From assembly GCA_035911095.1 (NCBI GenBank), contig JAMHWF010000070.1, positions 15,199 through 79,198 of the forward strand: 64,000 nucleotides of DNA. Reading direction: 5' to 3'. Made by a program: the position numbers and the translations under genes. Shown one piece after another: positions 34,716 through 43,309 of this stretch. Each line of letters begins with the position of its first letter. The first letter of the stretch is position 1. The notes beneath the pieces are model-generated. The model was not told where the DNA came from. It did not search any database and saw only the letters and a program-made list of their open reading frames with translations. Source of the stretch: JAMHWF01 sp035911095 (GTDB lineage: Bacteria > Pseudomonadota > Gammaproteobacteria > Burkholderiales > Burkholderiaceae_C).

Positions 34716-35750
34716 ATGCCGATCCCCCGCCTGCCCGGCGCCTCGCTGACCCGCCGCGCCGCCGGCTTCGCCGCCGCGCTCGCCCTCGCCGCCGCCCTGC
34801 TGCCCGCCGCCCGCGCCGAAGGCACGCTGCGCATCGCGCAGCAGTTCGGCATCGTCTACCTGCTGCTCGACGTCGCGCGCGAGCGCCAGCTGATCGAGCA
34901 GGCCGGCAGGAAGCTCGGCCAGGAGGTGAAGCCCGAATGGGTGCAGCTTTCCGGCGGCTCGGCGATCAACGACGCCCTGCTCTCGGGCGCGATCGACATC
35001 GGCGGCGCCGGCGTCGGCCCGCTGCTGACGCTGTGGGACCGCACCAAGGGCAAGCAGGACGTCAAGGGCGTCGCCTCGCTCGGCAACTTCCCGTACTACC
35101 TGGTCAGCATCAATCCGAAGGTGAAGACGATCGCCGACTTCGGCGACGCCGACCGCATCGCGCTGCCGGCCGTCGGCGTCTCGGTGCAGTCGCGCATCCT
35201 GCAGCTGGCCTCGGCCCAGCGCTGGGGCGACGACGCCTACCAGCGGCTCGACCGGCTGCAGGTCGCGGTGCCGCACCCGGACGCCACCGCCGCGCTGATC
35301 AAGGGGGGCACAGAGATCAATGCGCACTTCGGCAACCCGCCCTTCCAGGAGCAGTCGCTGGCCGGCAACCCGGCCGCGCACGTCGTGCTCAATTCCTACG
35401 AGGTGCTCGGCGGCCCGGCTTCGGCCACCGTGCTCTACGCGACCGCCAAGTTCCGCCAGGACAACCCGAAGACCTATGCCGCCTTCGTCCAGGGCCTGGC
35501 CGAGGCGGCGGACTTCGTCGCCGCCCACCCCGAGCAGGCGGTGGACATCTTCATCGCCGCCAACAAGTCGAAGATCGACCGCGAGCTGGTGCTGAAGGTC
35601 ATCAAGAGCCCCGAGGTGCAGTTCAAGCTGCAGCCGCAGAACACGCTGAAGCTGGCCGACTTCATGCATCGCGTCGGCGCGATCAAGCACAAGCCGGCTT
35701 CCAGCGCCGACTACTTCTTCGACGACCCGCACACCGCTGGCGGGCATTGA
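34716..35750 (+). CDS. ABC transporter substrate-binding protein, sulfonate/taurine type
   Basis: This 344-residue exported protein has a signal peptide (GFAAALALAAALLPAARA) and the NMT1/SsuA-like fold (LRIAQQFGIVYLLLDVARER, VQLSGGSAINDALLSGAIDI, GAGVGPLLTLWDR). It is 1 nt upstream of its ATPase and coupled to the permease, so the importer is complete (three genes). The ligand is uncertain: members bind taurine, alkanesulfonates, nitrate or thiamine precursors, and the neighbouring TauD-type oxygenase favours an organosulfonate or similar. Confidence 0.9.
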   Translation: MPIPRLPGASLTRRAAGFAAALALAAALLPAARAEGTLRIAQQFGIVYLLLDVARERQLIEQAGRKLGQEVKPEWVQLSGGSAINDALLSGAIDIGGAGVGPLLTLWDRTKGKQDVKGVASLGNFPYYLVSINPKVKTIADFGDADRIALPAVGVSVQSRILQLASAQRWGDDAYQRLDRLQVAVPHPDATAALIKGGTEINAHFGNPPFQEQSLAGNPAAHVVLNSYEVLGGPASATVLYATAKFRQDNPKTYAAFVQGLAEAADFVAAHPEQAVDIFIAANKSKIDRELVLKVIKSPEVQFKLQPQNTLKLADFMHRVGAIKHKPASSADYFFDDPHTAGGH

Positions 35751-35751
35751 G

Positions 35752-36575
<824 letters not shown>

Positions 36576-36576
<1 letters not shown>

Positions 36577-37469
36577 TGGCCGGGACGACGGCCGGGATGG
36601 GCGGCAGCCTGACCCCGCCGGTGCGACCGGAGTACGAGCGCCTGCTCGAGCCCCTGGGCGAGCGCGCCGCCGAGGCGCCGCTGCCGCTCGGCCGGCGCAT
36701 CGCCCAGCAGGCCTGGCTGCGCAAGCTCGCGATCCTCGTCGTGCTGGCCGCGGCCTGGGAAGTCATCGCCCGGCTGCAGGACAACGACCTGCTGCTGCCG
36801 ACCTTCGGCGCCACCGCGCGCGCCTTCGTCGAGGACCTCGCCAGCGGCGAGCTGTTCGAGCGCGTGCGCCTGTCGCTCGTGGTGCTGCTGCAGGGCTATG
36901 CGCTGGGCATCGTCGCCGCCTTCGCGCTGACCACGCTGGCGGTCTCGACGCAGTTCGGCCGCGACCTGCTGGAGACGCTGACCTCGATGTTCAACCCGCT
37001 GCCGGCGATCGCGCTGCTGCCGCTGGCGCTGCTGTGGTTCGGCCTCGGCCAGGCGAGCCTGCTCTTCGTCCTGGTACACGCGGTGCTGTGGCCGCTGGCG
37101 CTGAACACCTACGCCGGCTTCCAGGGCGTGCCCGAGACGCTGCGCATGGCCGGCCGCAACTACGGCCTCAAGGGCCTGCGCTACGTGCTGCAGATCCTCG
37201 TGCCCTCGGCGCTGCCGGCGATCCTCTCGGGGCTGAAGATCGCCTGGGCCTTCGCCTGGCGCACGCTGATCGCCGCCGAGCTGGTGTTCGGCGCCACCTC
37301 GGGCCGCGGCGGGCTCGGCTGGTACATCTTCCAGAACCGCAACGAGCTCTACACCGACCGCGTCTTCGCCGGGCTGGCGATGGTGATCCTGATCGGGCTG
37401 CTGGTCGAAGGGCTGGTGTTCGCCGCGCTGGAGCGCGCGACGGTCAGGCGTTGGGGCGTGCAGCGCTGA
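36576..37469 (+). CDS. ABC transporter permease (SsuC/TauC-like)
   Basis: This 297-residue inner-membrane subunit has about six helices, and its EAA loop is visible as AGRNYGLKGLRYVLQILVPS. A 40-residue N-terminal cytoplasmic tail precedes the first helix (LAILVVLAAAWEVIARL). The ATG overlaps the ATPase stop, so the two are translated together. Last gene of the co-directional block that began at tcuR. Confidence 0.94.
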
Positions 37470-37561
37470 GCGTCGACCGCGGGAGCGGCGCTCAGGGCTC
37501 GAGGCAGCGCCCCGGAATGGGCTGCGACGAACGGCAGCTCGGCGGGTCGCCTTCTGGCCGC

Positions 37562-38698
37562 TCATCGCGCCTTCTGCAGTGATTCCTTCGACGTCACGGG
37601 GCGGGTGCGCCCGTGGTCCGTCCCCTGCGGGACTCCACACCGCACCCGCATCAAGACCGCCGGCCCGTCGGGGGTCGTCACCTCCCGCTCGACGGCAAAC
37701 CCGGCGCGCCGGTACGCGGCGATCGCGCGCAGGTTCGCCGGCGCCGGATCGGTCTGCACCACGGTCACCGCCGGGTCCTCGAAGAGGCGCGCGACGAAGG
37801 CTCGGACCATCGCGCGGCCCAGGCCCTGACCGAGCAGCGGCTCGTGGGCGAGGAACTGGTCGATGCCGCGCGCGCCGGGGTCGGTCTCGTCCTCCCACCA
37901 GCCGTCGCCGCTGCCGAGCACCACGTAGCTCTGGATGAAGCCGACCGGCTCGCCGTCGAGCAAGGCCAGGTAGGCGCGGGTGGTCGATGGATTCGGTGGC
38001 ACCGACAGGACATCGGCGGCCAGTTCGTCGATGTCCGGCGTCGGCTGCCACCAGGCCGCGACATGCGGGCGCCGCAGCCAGCCCAGCAGCAGCGGCAGGT
38101 CAGCGACGCTCAACGGACGGAAGTCGATCGCCCCGGGCGCCGCCAGGCGCTGCGCGAGCCAGTCGCCGCGCGCCAGCCGGTACAGGCAGTGCGCTCGCAG
38201 CGGGTGGCCGGCCGGCACGCCCGGGTGCTCGAAGTCGCCGCCCCGGTCGCGCGCCATGCCCAGGCGCTCCATCACCGCCCGCGAGCGCGCGTTGCCCCGC
38301 GCGGTGAACGAGACGATCTCGTCGAGGCCGCCGCGCCCGAAGCCGCTGGCCAGTGCGGCCCGCGCCGCCTCGCTCGCGTAGCCGCGGCCCCAGTGGGCCC
38401 GCGCAAGCCGCCAGCCGACCTCGACGCAGGGCGAGCAGGGCAACGGCCGGCGCGGCACCATCAGGCCGGCCGCGCCGACGAACCGGCCGGTCTGCGCCTC
38501 CTCCAGCGCCCAGTGGCCGAAATCCCCCGCGTCAAGCGCCGCCTGCCAGTGCTCGACGGTGGCGCGGCTCTGGGCCGCGGTCGCCAGCGCGGGGTAATGG
38601 GTCATCACCTCAGGGTCGGCACTGAGGGCCGCGAAGGCCTCGACATCGGCTTCACGCCAGTCACGCAACAGCAGGCGGGCGGTGCGGATCGATTCCAT
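37562..38698 (-). CDS. Tandem GNAT acetyltransferase; C-terminal half AAC(6')-Ib-like
   Basis: Two acetyl-CoA-dependent GNAT domains lie in one 378-residue chain. The N-terminal half (to about residue 185) resembles RimJ/RimL-type protein acetyltransferases (IRTARLLLRDWREADVEAF, HWGRGYASEAARAAL). The C-terminal half looks very close to aminoglycoside 6'-N-acetyltransferase Ib: LGSGDGWWEDETDPG, RGIDQFLAHEPLLGQGLGRA, VQTDPAPANLRAI and TTPDGPAVLM. In characterised AAC(6')-Ib a Leu/Ser at the residue after GIDQ alters the amikacin/gentamicin preference; here it is Phe. Substrate of either half is unknown. First ATG at 38698; a TTG lies four codons upstream. Convergent with the ABC importer and not linked to any mobile element. 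Confidence 0.85.
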   Translation of the reverse strand: MESIRTARLLLRDWREADVEAFAALSADPEVMTHYPALATAAQSRATVEHWQAALDAGDFGHWALEEAQTGRFVGAAGLMVPRRPLPCSPCVEVGWRLARAHWGRGYASEAARAALASGFGRGGLDEIVSFTARGNARSRAVMERLGMARDRGGDFEHPGVPAGHPLRAHCLYRLARGDWLAQRLAAPGAIDFRPLSVADLPLLLGWLRRPHVAAWWQPTPDIDELAADVLSVPPNPSTTRAYLALLDGEPVGFIQSYVVLGSGDGWWEDETDPGARGIDQFLAHEPLLGQGLGRAMVRAFVARLFEDPAVTVVQTDPAPANLRAIAAYRRAGFAVEREVTTPDGPAVLMRVRCGVPQGTDHGRTRPVTSKESLQKAR

Positions 38699-38864
38699 CG
38701 GCGGGGACAAGAGTGGACAGACGTGGACAGGCGCGGCGGGCCACCGGGGCGCCGGGGCATCGACGGCCTGCCGACCGCGACGATGATGAGCGCAAGCCCG
38801 GCCCCGCCGGCCCTTGCCACTGGGGCGAAATGGGTGCTCCGAACGGTCTGATAAGGTCAGCCGG

Positions 38865-39461
38865 ATGCACCTGGAGCCGACAGAAGAAGACGACGCCTCC
38901 CTCGTGGCCCGCTGCCGGGTCGGCGATGCCAGCGCCTGGCGAACCCTCGTGGGGCGTTACCAGCGCCTCGTGTACGCGATCGCCCGGCGCGTCGGCTTCG
39001 ACGATCACGCGGCCGCGGATGTCTTCCAGACCGTCTTCGTGCGCCTGCACGAGGCCCTGCCGCGCCTGCAGCAGCCCGAACGCCTGCAGGCCTGGATCGT
39101 CACGACCGCCCGCCGCGAGAGTCTGCTGCAGCTGCGGCGCGCGAAGCGCACCGTCTCCCTCGCGCCCGCGGGCGAGGCGACGGCCGATGGCGGCGCCGAC
39201 GACGTGGCCGGCTTCGACCCCGTCGACGAGGCCCTGCTCCCCGACGAGCAGCTCGAGCAGTTGCAGGAGCTGCACCGGGTGCGCCGCGCGCTCGACGCTC
39301 TCGACGAGCGTTGCCGCCGCCTGCTGCTGCTGCTGTTCGACGACGGGCCGGCGGGCGGCGGCTACGAGCAGGTCGGCGCCGAGCTGGGCATGCCGGTGGG
39401 CAGCATCGGCCCGACGCGCGCCCGCTGCCTCGACAAGCTGCGCCGGCAGGTGACCGCATGA
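38865..39461 (+). CDS. ECF-type RNA polymerase sigma factor of the CHAT-subtilase locus
   Basis: This 198-residue sigma-70-family factor has region 2 (LVARCRVGDASAWRTLVGRY, then DDHAAADVFQTVFVRLHEAL) and region 4 (LDALDERCRRLLLLL, then EQVGAELGMPVGSIGPTRAR). The IGPTRARCLDKLRR end is typical of one ECF lineage. The Met at 38865 is preferred to a Met 17 codons upstream. It has no transmembrane anti-sigma gene beside it; the next gene (39592) encodes a soluble protein instead. Likely control of the downstream protease genes is discussed in the findings. Confidence 0.88.
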   Translation: MHLEPTEEDDASLVARCRVGDASAWRTLVGRYQRLVYAIARRVGFDDHAAADVFQTVFVRLHEALPRLQQPERLQAWIVTTARRESLLQLRRAKRTVSLAPAGEATADGGADDVAGFDPVDEALLPDEQLEQLQELHRVRRALDALDERCRRLLLLLFDDGPAGGGYEQVGAELGMPVGSIGPTRARCLDKLRRQVTA

Positions 39462-39512
39462 GGCCGATGCCCTGTGGACGCCTTCACGGCCAATCTCGTC
39501 GCCCTGCGCCGC

Positions 39513-39544
39513 GGATGTATCAGCCGTCCGCCGCCCGCCTCTGT
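39513..39544 (+). promoter_or_regulatory. Two-block promoter-like element, copy A
   Basis: GGATGTAT (39513-39520) and CTCTGT (39539-39544) are 18 nt apart, 48 nt before the ATG of the 183-residue gene. The same element with the same spacing stands before the subtilase gene, and a diverged copy stands before the polysaccharide operon. Block order and spacing resemble -35/-10 boxes of an ECF sigma promoter; the blocks themselves match no consensus I know. Confidence 0.5.
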
Positions 39545-39591
39545 TCGGCGGAGACAAGCTGCACCACGCCGCCGCCGCGCTGGATGACACG

Positions 39592-40143
39592 ATGAGCCAG
39601 AAGCCGCTGACAGACGCCCAACTTATCGCGCTCGCCGCGCGCGCGATGCACGCGCTGCCGGATGCGCCGCCCGCCTGGATCGAGGCGGCCGCGGCGCTGT
39701 TCCCGGCCGAGGCCCCGGCGCCGACGGCCGCGCCGGGCCTCGGTGCCGTGGTCGCCGCGACGGTGGCTCGGCTGCAGGCCGCGCTGCGCTTCGACAGCTG
39801 GGCGCCGCAGCCGGCGCTGGCGCTGCGCGCCAGCCGCGGTGACACGCGGCAGTTGCTGTTCACCGCCGGCGAGTGCGACATCGACCTGCGCATCGGCCCG
39901 GCCGAGCAGGGCCGCCACCCGCTCGCTGGCCAGGTGCTGGGACCGGGCATCGACGAGGCCCGCGTGGTCATCGCTCGGGCCGACGGGCCCGGGACGGCAC
40001 TGGCGGAGGCCACGCTGGACAGCCTCGGCGAGTTCGCCTTCGCGGCGCTGGAGGCAGGCGAGATCCAGTTGCGCCTCGAACGGGCCGGGCTGCCGGTGAT
40101 CGAGTTGCCGCCGGTGCGTCTGGGCCCTCTGCCGCGTGCCTGA
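39592..40143 (+). CDS. Small soluble protein of the ECF-CHAT-subtilase locus, possible carboxypeptidase-regulatory-like domain
   Basis: This 183-residue protein has no signal peptide or membrane helix. The first 35 residues are helical (LTDAQLIALAARAMHALPDA), followed by an Ala/Pro linker. From about residue 60 on, predicted strands end in a segment TLDSLGEFAFAALEAGEIQL that resembles carboxypeptidase-regulatory or Ig-like beta sandwiches. Its stop overlaps the GTG of the CHAT gene by 8 nt. Soluble proteins of this kind sit between ECF sigma factor and CHAT genes in other high-GC bacteria, as far as I recall. It may be an anti-sigma factor, an adaptor or the CHAT substrate; the role is not known. 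Confidence 0.7.
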   Translation: MSQKPLTDAQLIALAARAMHALPDAPPAWIEAAAALFPAEAPAPTAAPGLGAVVAATVARLQAALRFDSWAPQPALALRASRGDTRQLLFTAGECDIDLRIGPAEQGRHPLAGQVLGPGIDEARVVIARADGPGTALAEATLDSLGEFAFAALEAGEIQLRLERAGLPVIELPPVRLGPLPRA

Positions 40144-43102
40144 ACCCGCGCGACCGGCCCCCCCGGCCCCCTCACCGGACGCCCAGACGCTGGCGGCCCG
40201 GCTGGTGCAGGCGGGTGCCGAGGCGCCGCCGGGCCTGGACGACGCGGGCCGCACCGAACTCGCCTGGGCGCTGAAGCAGCTGGCCTACGACGCCTGGCAC
40301 GCCGACCCGGCGCGCGCAGTGGCCGCGGCACAGGCACTGCGCGGCCTGACGCAGGCCGCGGCCGCGGGCTCGACCGTCGAGACGACCGTCCAGGCGCTCG
40401 CCGACTGGACCGAGGCGATCGCGCTGCTGACGCGTGGCGACATGGCGCCGGCACTCGACGCGCTCGACCGCTCGCGCGCGCTGTGGCTGCGCCTGGAGCG
40501 GCCGCTGGAAGCGGCCCAGACCCAGGTGCCGAAGATCATGGCGCTGACCGTGCTGGGCCGCTTCGATGCCGCGCAGGACTGCGCGCTCGCCGCCCGCGAG
40601 GCGCTGCGCGCCGCCGGCGACACCGCCGCCGCCGCGCGCGTCAGCCTCAACCTGGGCAGCCTGGCGATCCACCGCACCCGCTTCGCCGAGGCGCTGGCGC
40701 CGTACCGGGAGGCCGCGGTGCTGTTCGCCCGCGCCGGCGACCGCAACCATTCGGTGATGGCCGACATCGGCCTCGCCGACGCCTGCACGATGCTGGGCCG
40801 CATCGACGAGGCGCGCAGCCTCTTCGAACGGGCGCGACTGCGCGCCGAGGCACATGCGCTGCCGATGCTGGCCGCCAGCGCGACCGACGGCCTGGCGACG
40901 CTGGCGCTGTCATGCGGGCGGCATGCCGAGGCGCTGGCCGGCTTCGAAGCCGCGCGCAGCGCCTACGAGTCGCTCGACCTGCCGCAGCTGCATGCGGAGG
41001 CCGAGAAGAGCCTTGCCGACGCCTACCTCGAAGTGCGCCTGCTGCCCGAGGCGATCGCGATCTACCACGCCCTGGTGCGCACGCTGGAAGCCCAGGAGGC
41101 AGGCGCCACCCTGCCCTGGACGCTGGCCCAGCTGGGCCGGGCGCAGGCGCTGGCCGGCCGCCACGACGAGGCCCTGGCCACGCTGCGGCAGGCGGACGAG
41201 GCCTTCGAGGCGCAGGAGATCACGCTCGGCCGGGCGCTGGTGGCGCTCGCCGAGTCCGAACTGCGGCTCGCCGCCGGTGACGCCGACCTCGCCGACAGGC
41301 GCGCGGCCGAGGCAGCGGCAGCCTTCGAAGCCGAGGGCGTGCGCCACGGGCTGGCGCAGGCGCGGGTGCAGCAGGCCGCCACTGCAGTGGCCTGCGGCCG
41401 GGCCACCGACGCGCTGGGCCTGTGCGAGACCCTGCTCGCCAGTGCGCAGCTGCCCGCGCCGTTGCGCGTGCGCGCCGAGGTCGAGCGCGCCGCGGCGTGG
41501 CGCCTGCTCGGGCGCCGCGACGAGGCCTGCACCGCGCTCGAGCGCGCGATCGACGACTTCGAGCTGCTGCACGCGGCGCTGCCGGGTGACGACCTGCGGC
41601 GCGCCTTCCTCGCCGACGGCACGCGGCCTTATGTCGAGCGGCTGCGCTTCGCGCTCGAGGCGCACGAGGCCGTCGCCGCCGGGGACGACGCGGGCGCCGG
41701 GGACGCCGCCGCGACCGTGCTGCACTGGCTCGAGCGCCTGAAGGACCGCGCGCTCGGCGAGCGCCTCGGACGCCCGGCCGCGGCGCAGGACGACGAGCCG
41801 CCCCATGACGTTGCCCTGCGCGCCCGGCTGGACGCGATCCACCGCCGCCGGCAGCGCCTGGCCGAGGAGGAAGACGCAGAAGGGGCGCAAGCCCTCGCCG
41901 ACGAGGCCTGGACGATCGAGCAGGCCCTGCTCGAACAGGCGCGGCGGCGGCGCCTGCGCGCGCCGCCGGCCCGCGCTCCCGGCGCCACCGCCGGGAGCGC
42001 GGCCGCCGAGGGCGCGAGCGAAGTCGTGGATAGCGAAGTCGTGGATGCCGGCGCCCGGGCTGCCAAAGGGCCGGCCGCCGCCCGCGCCTTCGTCGCCCGC
42101 CTGCAGGCGGCCCTTGGGCCGCAGGCGGCGCTGGTCGAGTACGGCGTGCTCGACGACGAGCTCTTCGCCCTCGTCGTGCGCGCCGAGCGCATCCACCTGG
42201 TGCGCCGGCTGGCCCCCTGGTCGGCGGTGCTCGGCGCGGTGCGCGCGCTGCGCTTCCAGATCGAGACGCTGCGCGCCGGCGTGGCGACGCTGGCCGCGCA
42301 CGTCGCCCAGCTGGTCCTGCGCGCCGAGGCACGGCTGGGCGCGCTGCACGCCCTGCTCTGGCAGCCGTTCGCCGCGCTGCTGGAAGGCAGCGAACAGGTC
42401 GTCGTGGTGCCGCACGGCGCCCTGCATGGCATCCCCTTCGGCGCGTTGCGCGATGCCGAAGGGGTGCTGGTCGAGCGGCACGAGATCGGCCTTGCCGCGA
42501 ACGCGGCTGCGGCGCTCGCCGGGCTGGCGCCGGCCCCGCAGGCGTCCGCGGACGAAGGCCTGGCGCTGCTCGTCGGCGACGGCACCGGGCTCGCGAACGT
42601 CGAAGGCGAGATGGTCGCGGTGGTGCAGGCGCTGGCGCTGGCGCAGCGGGTGCACGACCTGGAGGCGCTGCGCGAACGCGCGCCCGCCGCCGCCCTGCTG
42701 CATCTGGCCGGCCACGCGCAGTTCCGCGCCGACAGCCCGCTGTATTCCGCGCTGCTGCTGCATGGCAGCCGCCTGACCGCGGCCGAAGTCGAGCGCCTGC
42801 GCCTGCGTGCCCGCCTGGTGGTGCTGAGCGCCTGCGAGACCGCGCTCGGCGACACCGGCGGGGCGGGCGACGCGAGCATCGGGCTGGTGCGTGCCTTCCT
42901 GATGGCCGGCGCCGAGCGGGTGCTCGGCAGCCTCTGGGCCGTCGACGACGCGGCCACCGCCGACTTCATGCGCAGCTTCTACGGCCACTGGCGCGGCGGC
43001 GCGCGGCCGGCGCGGGCGCTGCGCCTGGCCCAGCTCGCGACGCGGGCGATCCACCCGCACCCTGCGCACTGGGCGGCGTTCTCGCTGCACGGCGGGCTCT
43101 GA
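40136..43102 (+). CDS. TPR-CHAT caspase-like protease
   Basis: This 988-residue cytoplasmic protein has about 12 tetratricopeptide-type helical repeats over residues 30-560, a charged linker, and a C-terminal CHAT peptidase domain (about 650-988) of the caspase/separase clan. The catalytic dyad is visible: His near 860 in LHLAGHAQF and Cys near 900 in VVLSACETALG; ASIGLVRAFLMAGAERVLGS and the final WAAFSLHGG are also typical. It begins with GTG overlapping the previous gene. A 15-bp tandem repeat lies in the linker. Such proteases can be activated by protein-protein contacts through the TPR part and cut specific partners; here partner candidates are the sigma factor, the 183-residue protein and the subtilase. 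Confidence 0.92.
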   Translation: MPEPARPAPPAPSPDAQTLAARLVQAGAEAPPGLDDAGRTELAWALKQLAYDAWHADPARAVAAAQALRGLTQAAAAGSTVETTVQALADWTEAIALLTRGDMAPALDALDRSRALWLRLERPLEAAQTQVPKIMALTVLGRFDAAQDCALAAREALRAAGDTAAAARVSLNLGSLAIHRTRFAEALAPYREAAVLFARAGDRNHSVMADIGLADACTMLGRIDEARSLFERARLRAEAHALPMLAASATDGLATLALSCGRHAEALAGFEAARSAYESLDLPQLHAEAEKSLADAYLEVRLLPEAIAIYHALVRTLEAQEAGATLPWTLAQLGRAQALAGRHDEALATLRQADEAFEAQEITLGRALVALAESELRLAAGDADLADRRAAEAAAAFEAEGVRHGLAQARVQQAATAVACGRATDALGLCETLLASAQLPAPLRVRAEVERAAAWRLLGRRDEACTALERAIDDFELLHAALPGDDLRRAFLADGTRPYVERLRFALEAHEAVAAGDDAGAGDAAATVLHWLERLKDRALGERLGRPAAAQDDEPPHDVALRARLDAIHRRRQRLAEEEDAEGAQALADEAWTIEQALLEQARRRRLRAPPARAPGATAGSAAAEGASEVVDSEVVDAGARAAKGPAAARAFVARLQAALGPQAALVEYGVLDDELFALVVRAERIHLVRRLAPWSAVLGAVRALRFQIETLRAGVATLAAHVAQLVLRAEARLGALHALLWQPFAALLEGSEQVVVVPHGALHGIPFGALRDAEGVLVERHEIGLAANAAAALAGLAPAPQASADEGLALLVGDGTGLANVEGEMVAVVQALALAQRVHDLEALRERAPAAALLHLAGHAQFRADSPLYSALLLHGSRLTAAEVERLRLRARLVVLSACETALGDTGGAGDASIGLVRAFLMAGAERVLGSLWAVDDAATADFMRSFYGHWRGGARPARALRLAQLATRAIHPHPAHWAAFSLHGGL

Positions 43103-43189
43103 GAGGCTGTTCCCGGGCCCGGCGAGCCCGCGCCGGGGCCGCCGCGCGCCAATACCGCGCTTACAAACTGAGATGCCCCACCCACGGGC

Positions 43190-43221
43190 GGATGTATCGA
43201 ACGGCCGCCCCCCTGCTCTGT
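43190..43221 (+). promoter_or_regulatory. Two-block promoter-like element, copy B
   Basis: GGATGTAT (43190-43197) and CTCTGT (43216-43221) are 18 nt apart, identical in both blocks and spacing to copy A. They lie 88 nt before the subtilase ATG, in the 207-nt gap after the CHAT gene. The bases between the blocks are mostly different from copy A, so a recent duplication is unlikely. Confidence 0.5.
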
Positions 43222-43309
43222 CGGACACCGGGCTGCGGGCCGCACCGCGCCGGCCCCCAAACGACGTCGGAGGGGCCGCCCCGATCCGACACACCAGGAG
43301 AAACCACCG

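Noticed and set aside
37562..38698. Integron cassette or mobile origin for the AAC(6')-Ib-like gene
   Set aside because: No attC-like site, integrase, transposase or flanking direct repeats are visible; base composition looks like that of the neighbours.
38699..38864. Search for the two-block element upstream of the ECF sigma gene
   Set aside because: No GGATGTAT/CTCTGT pair with suitable spacing was found; autoregulation through this element is not supported at that site.
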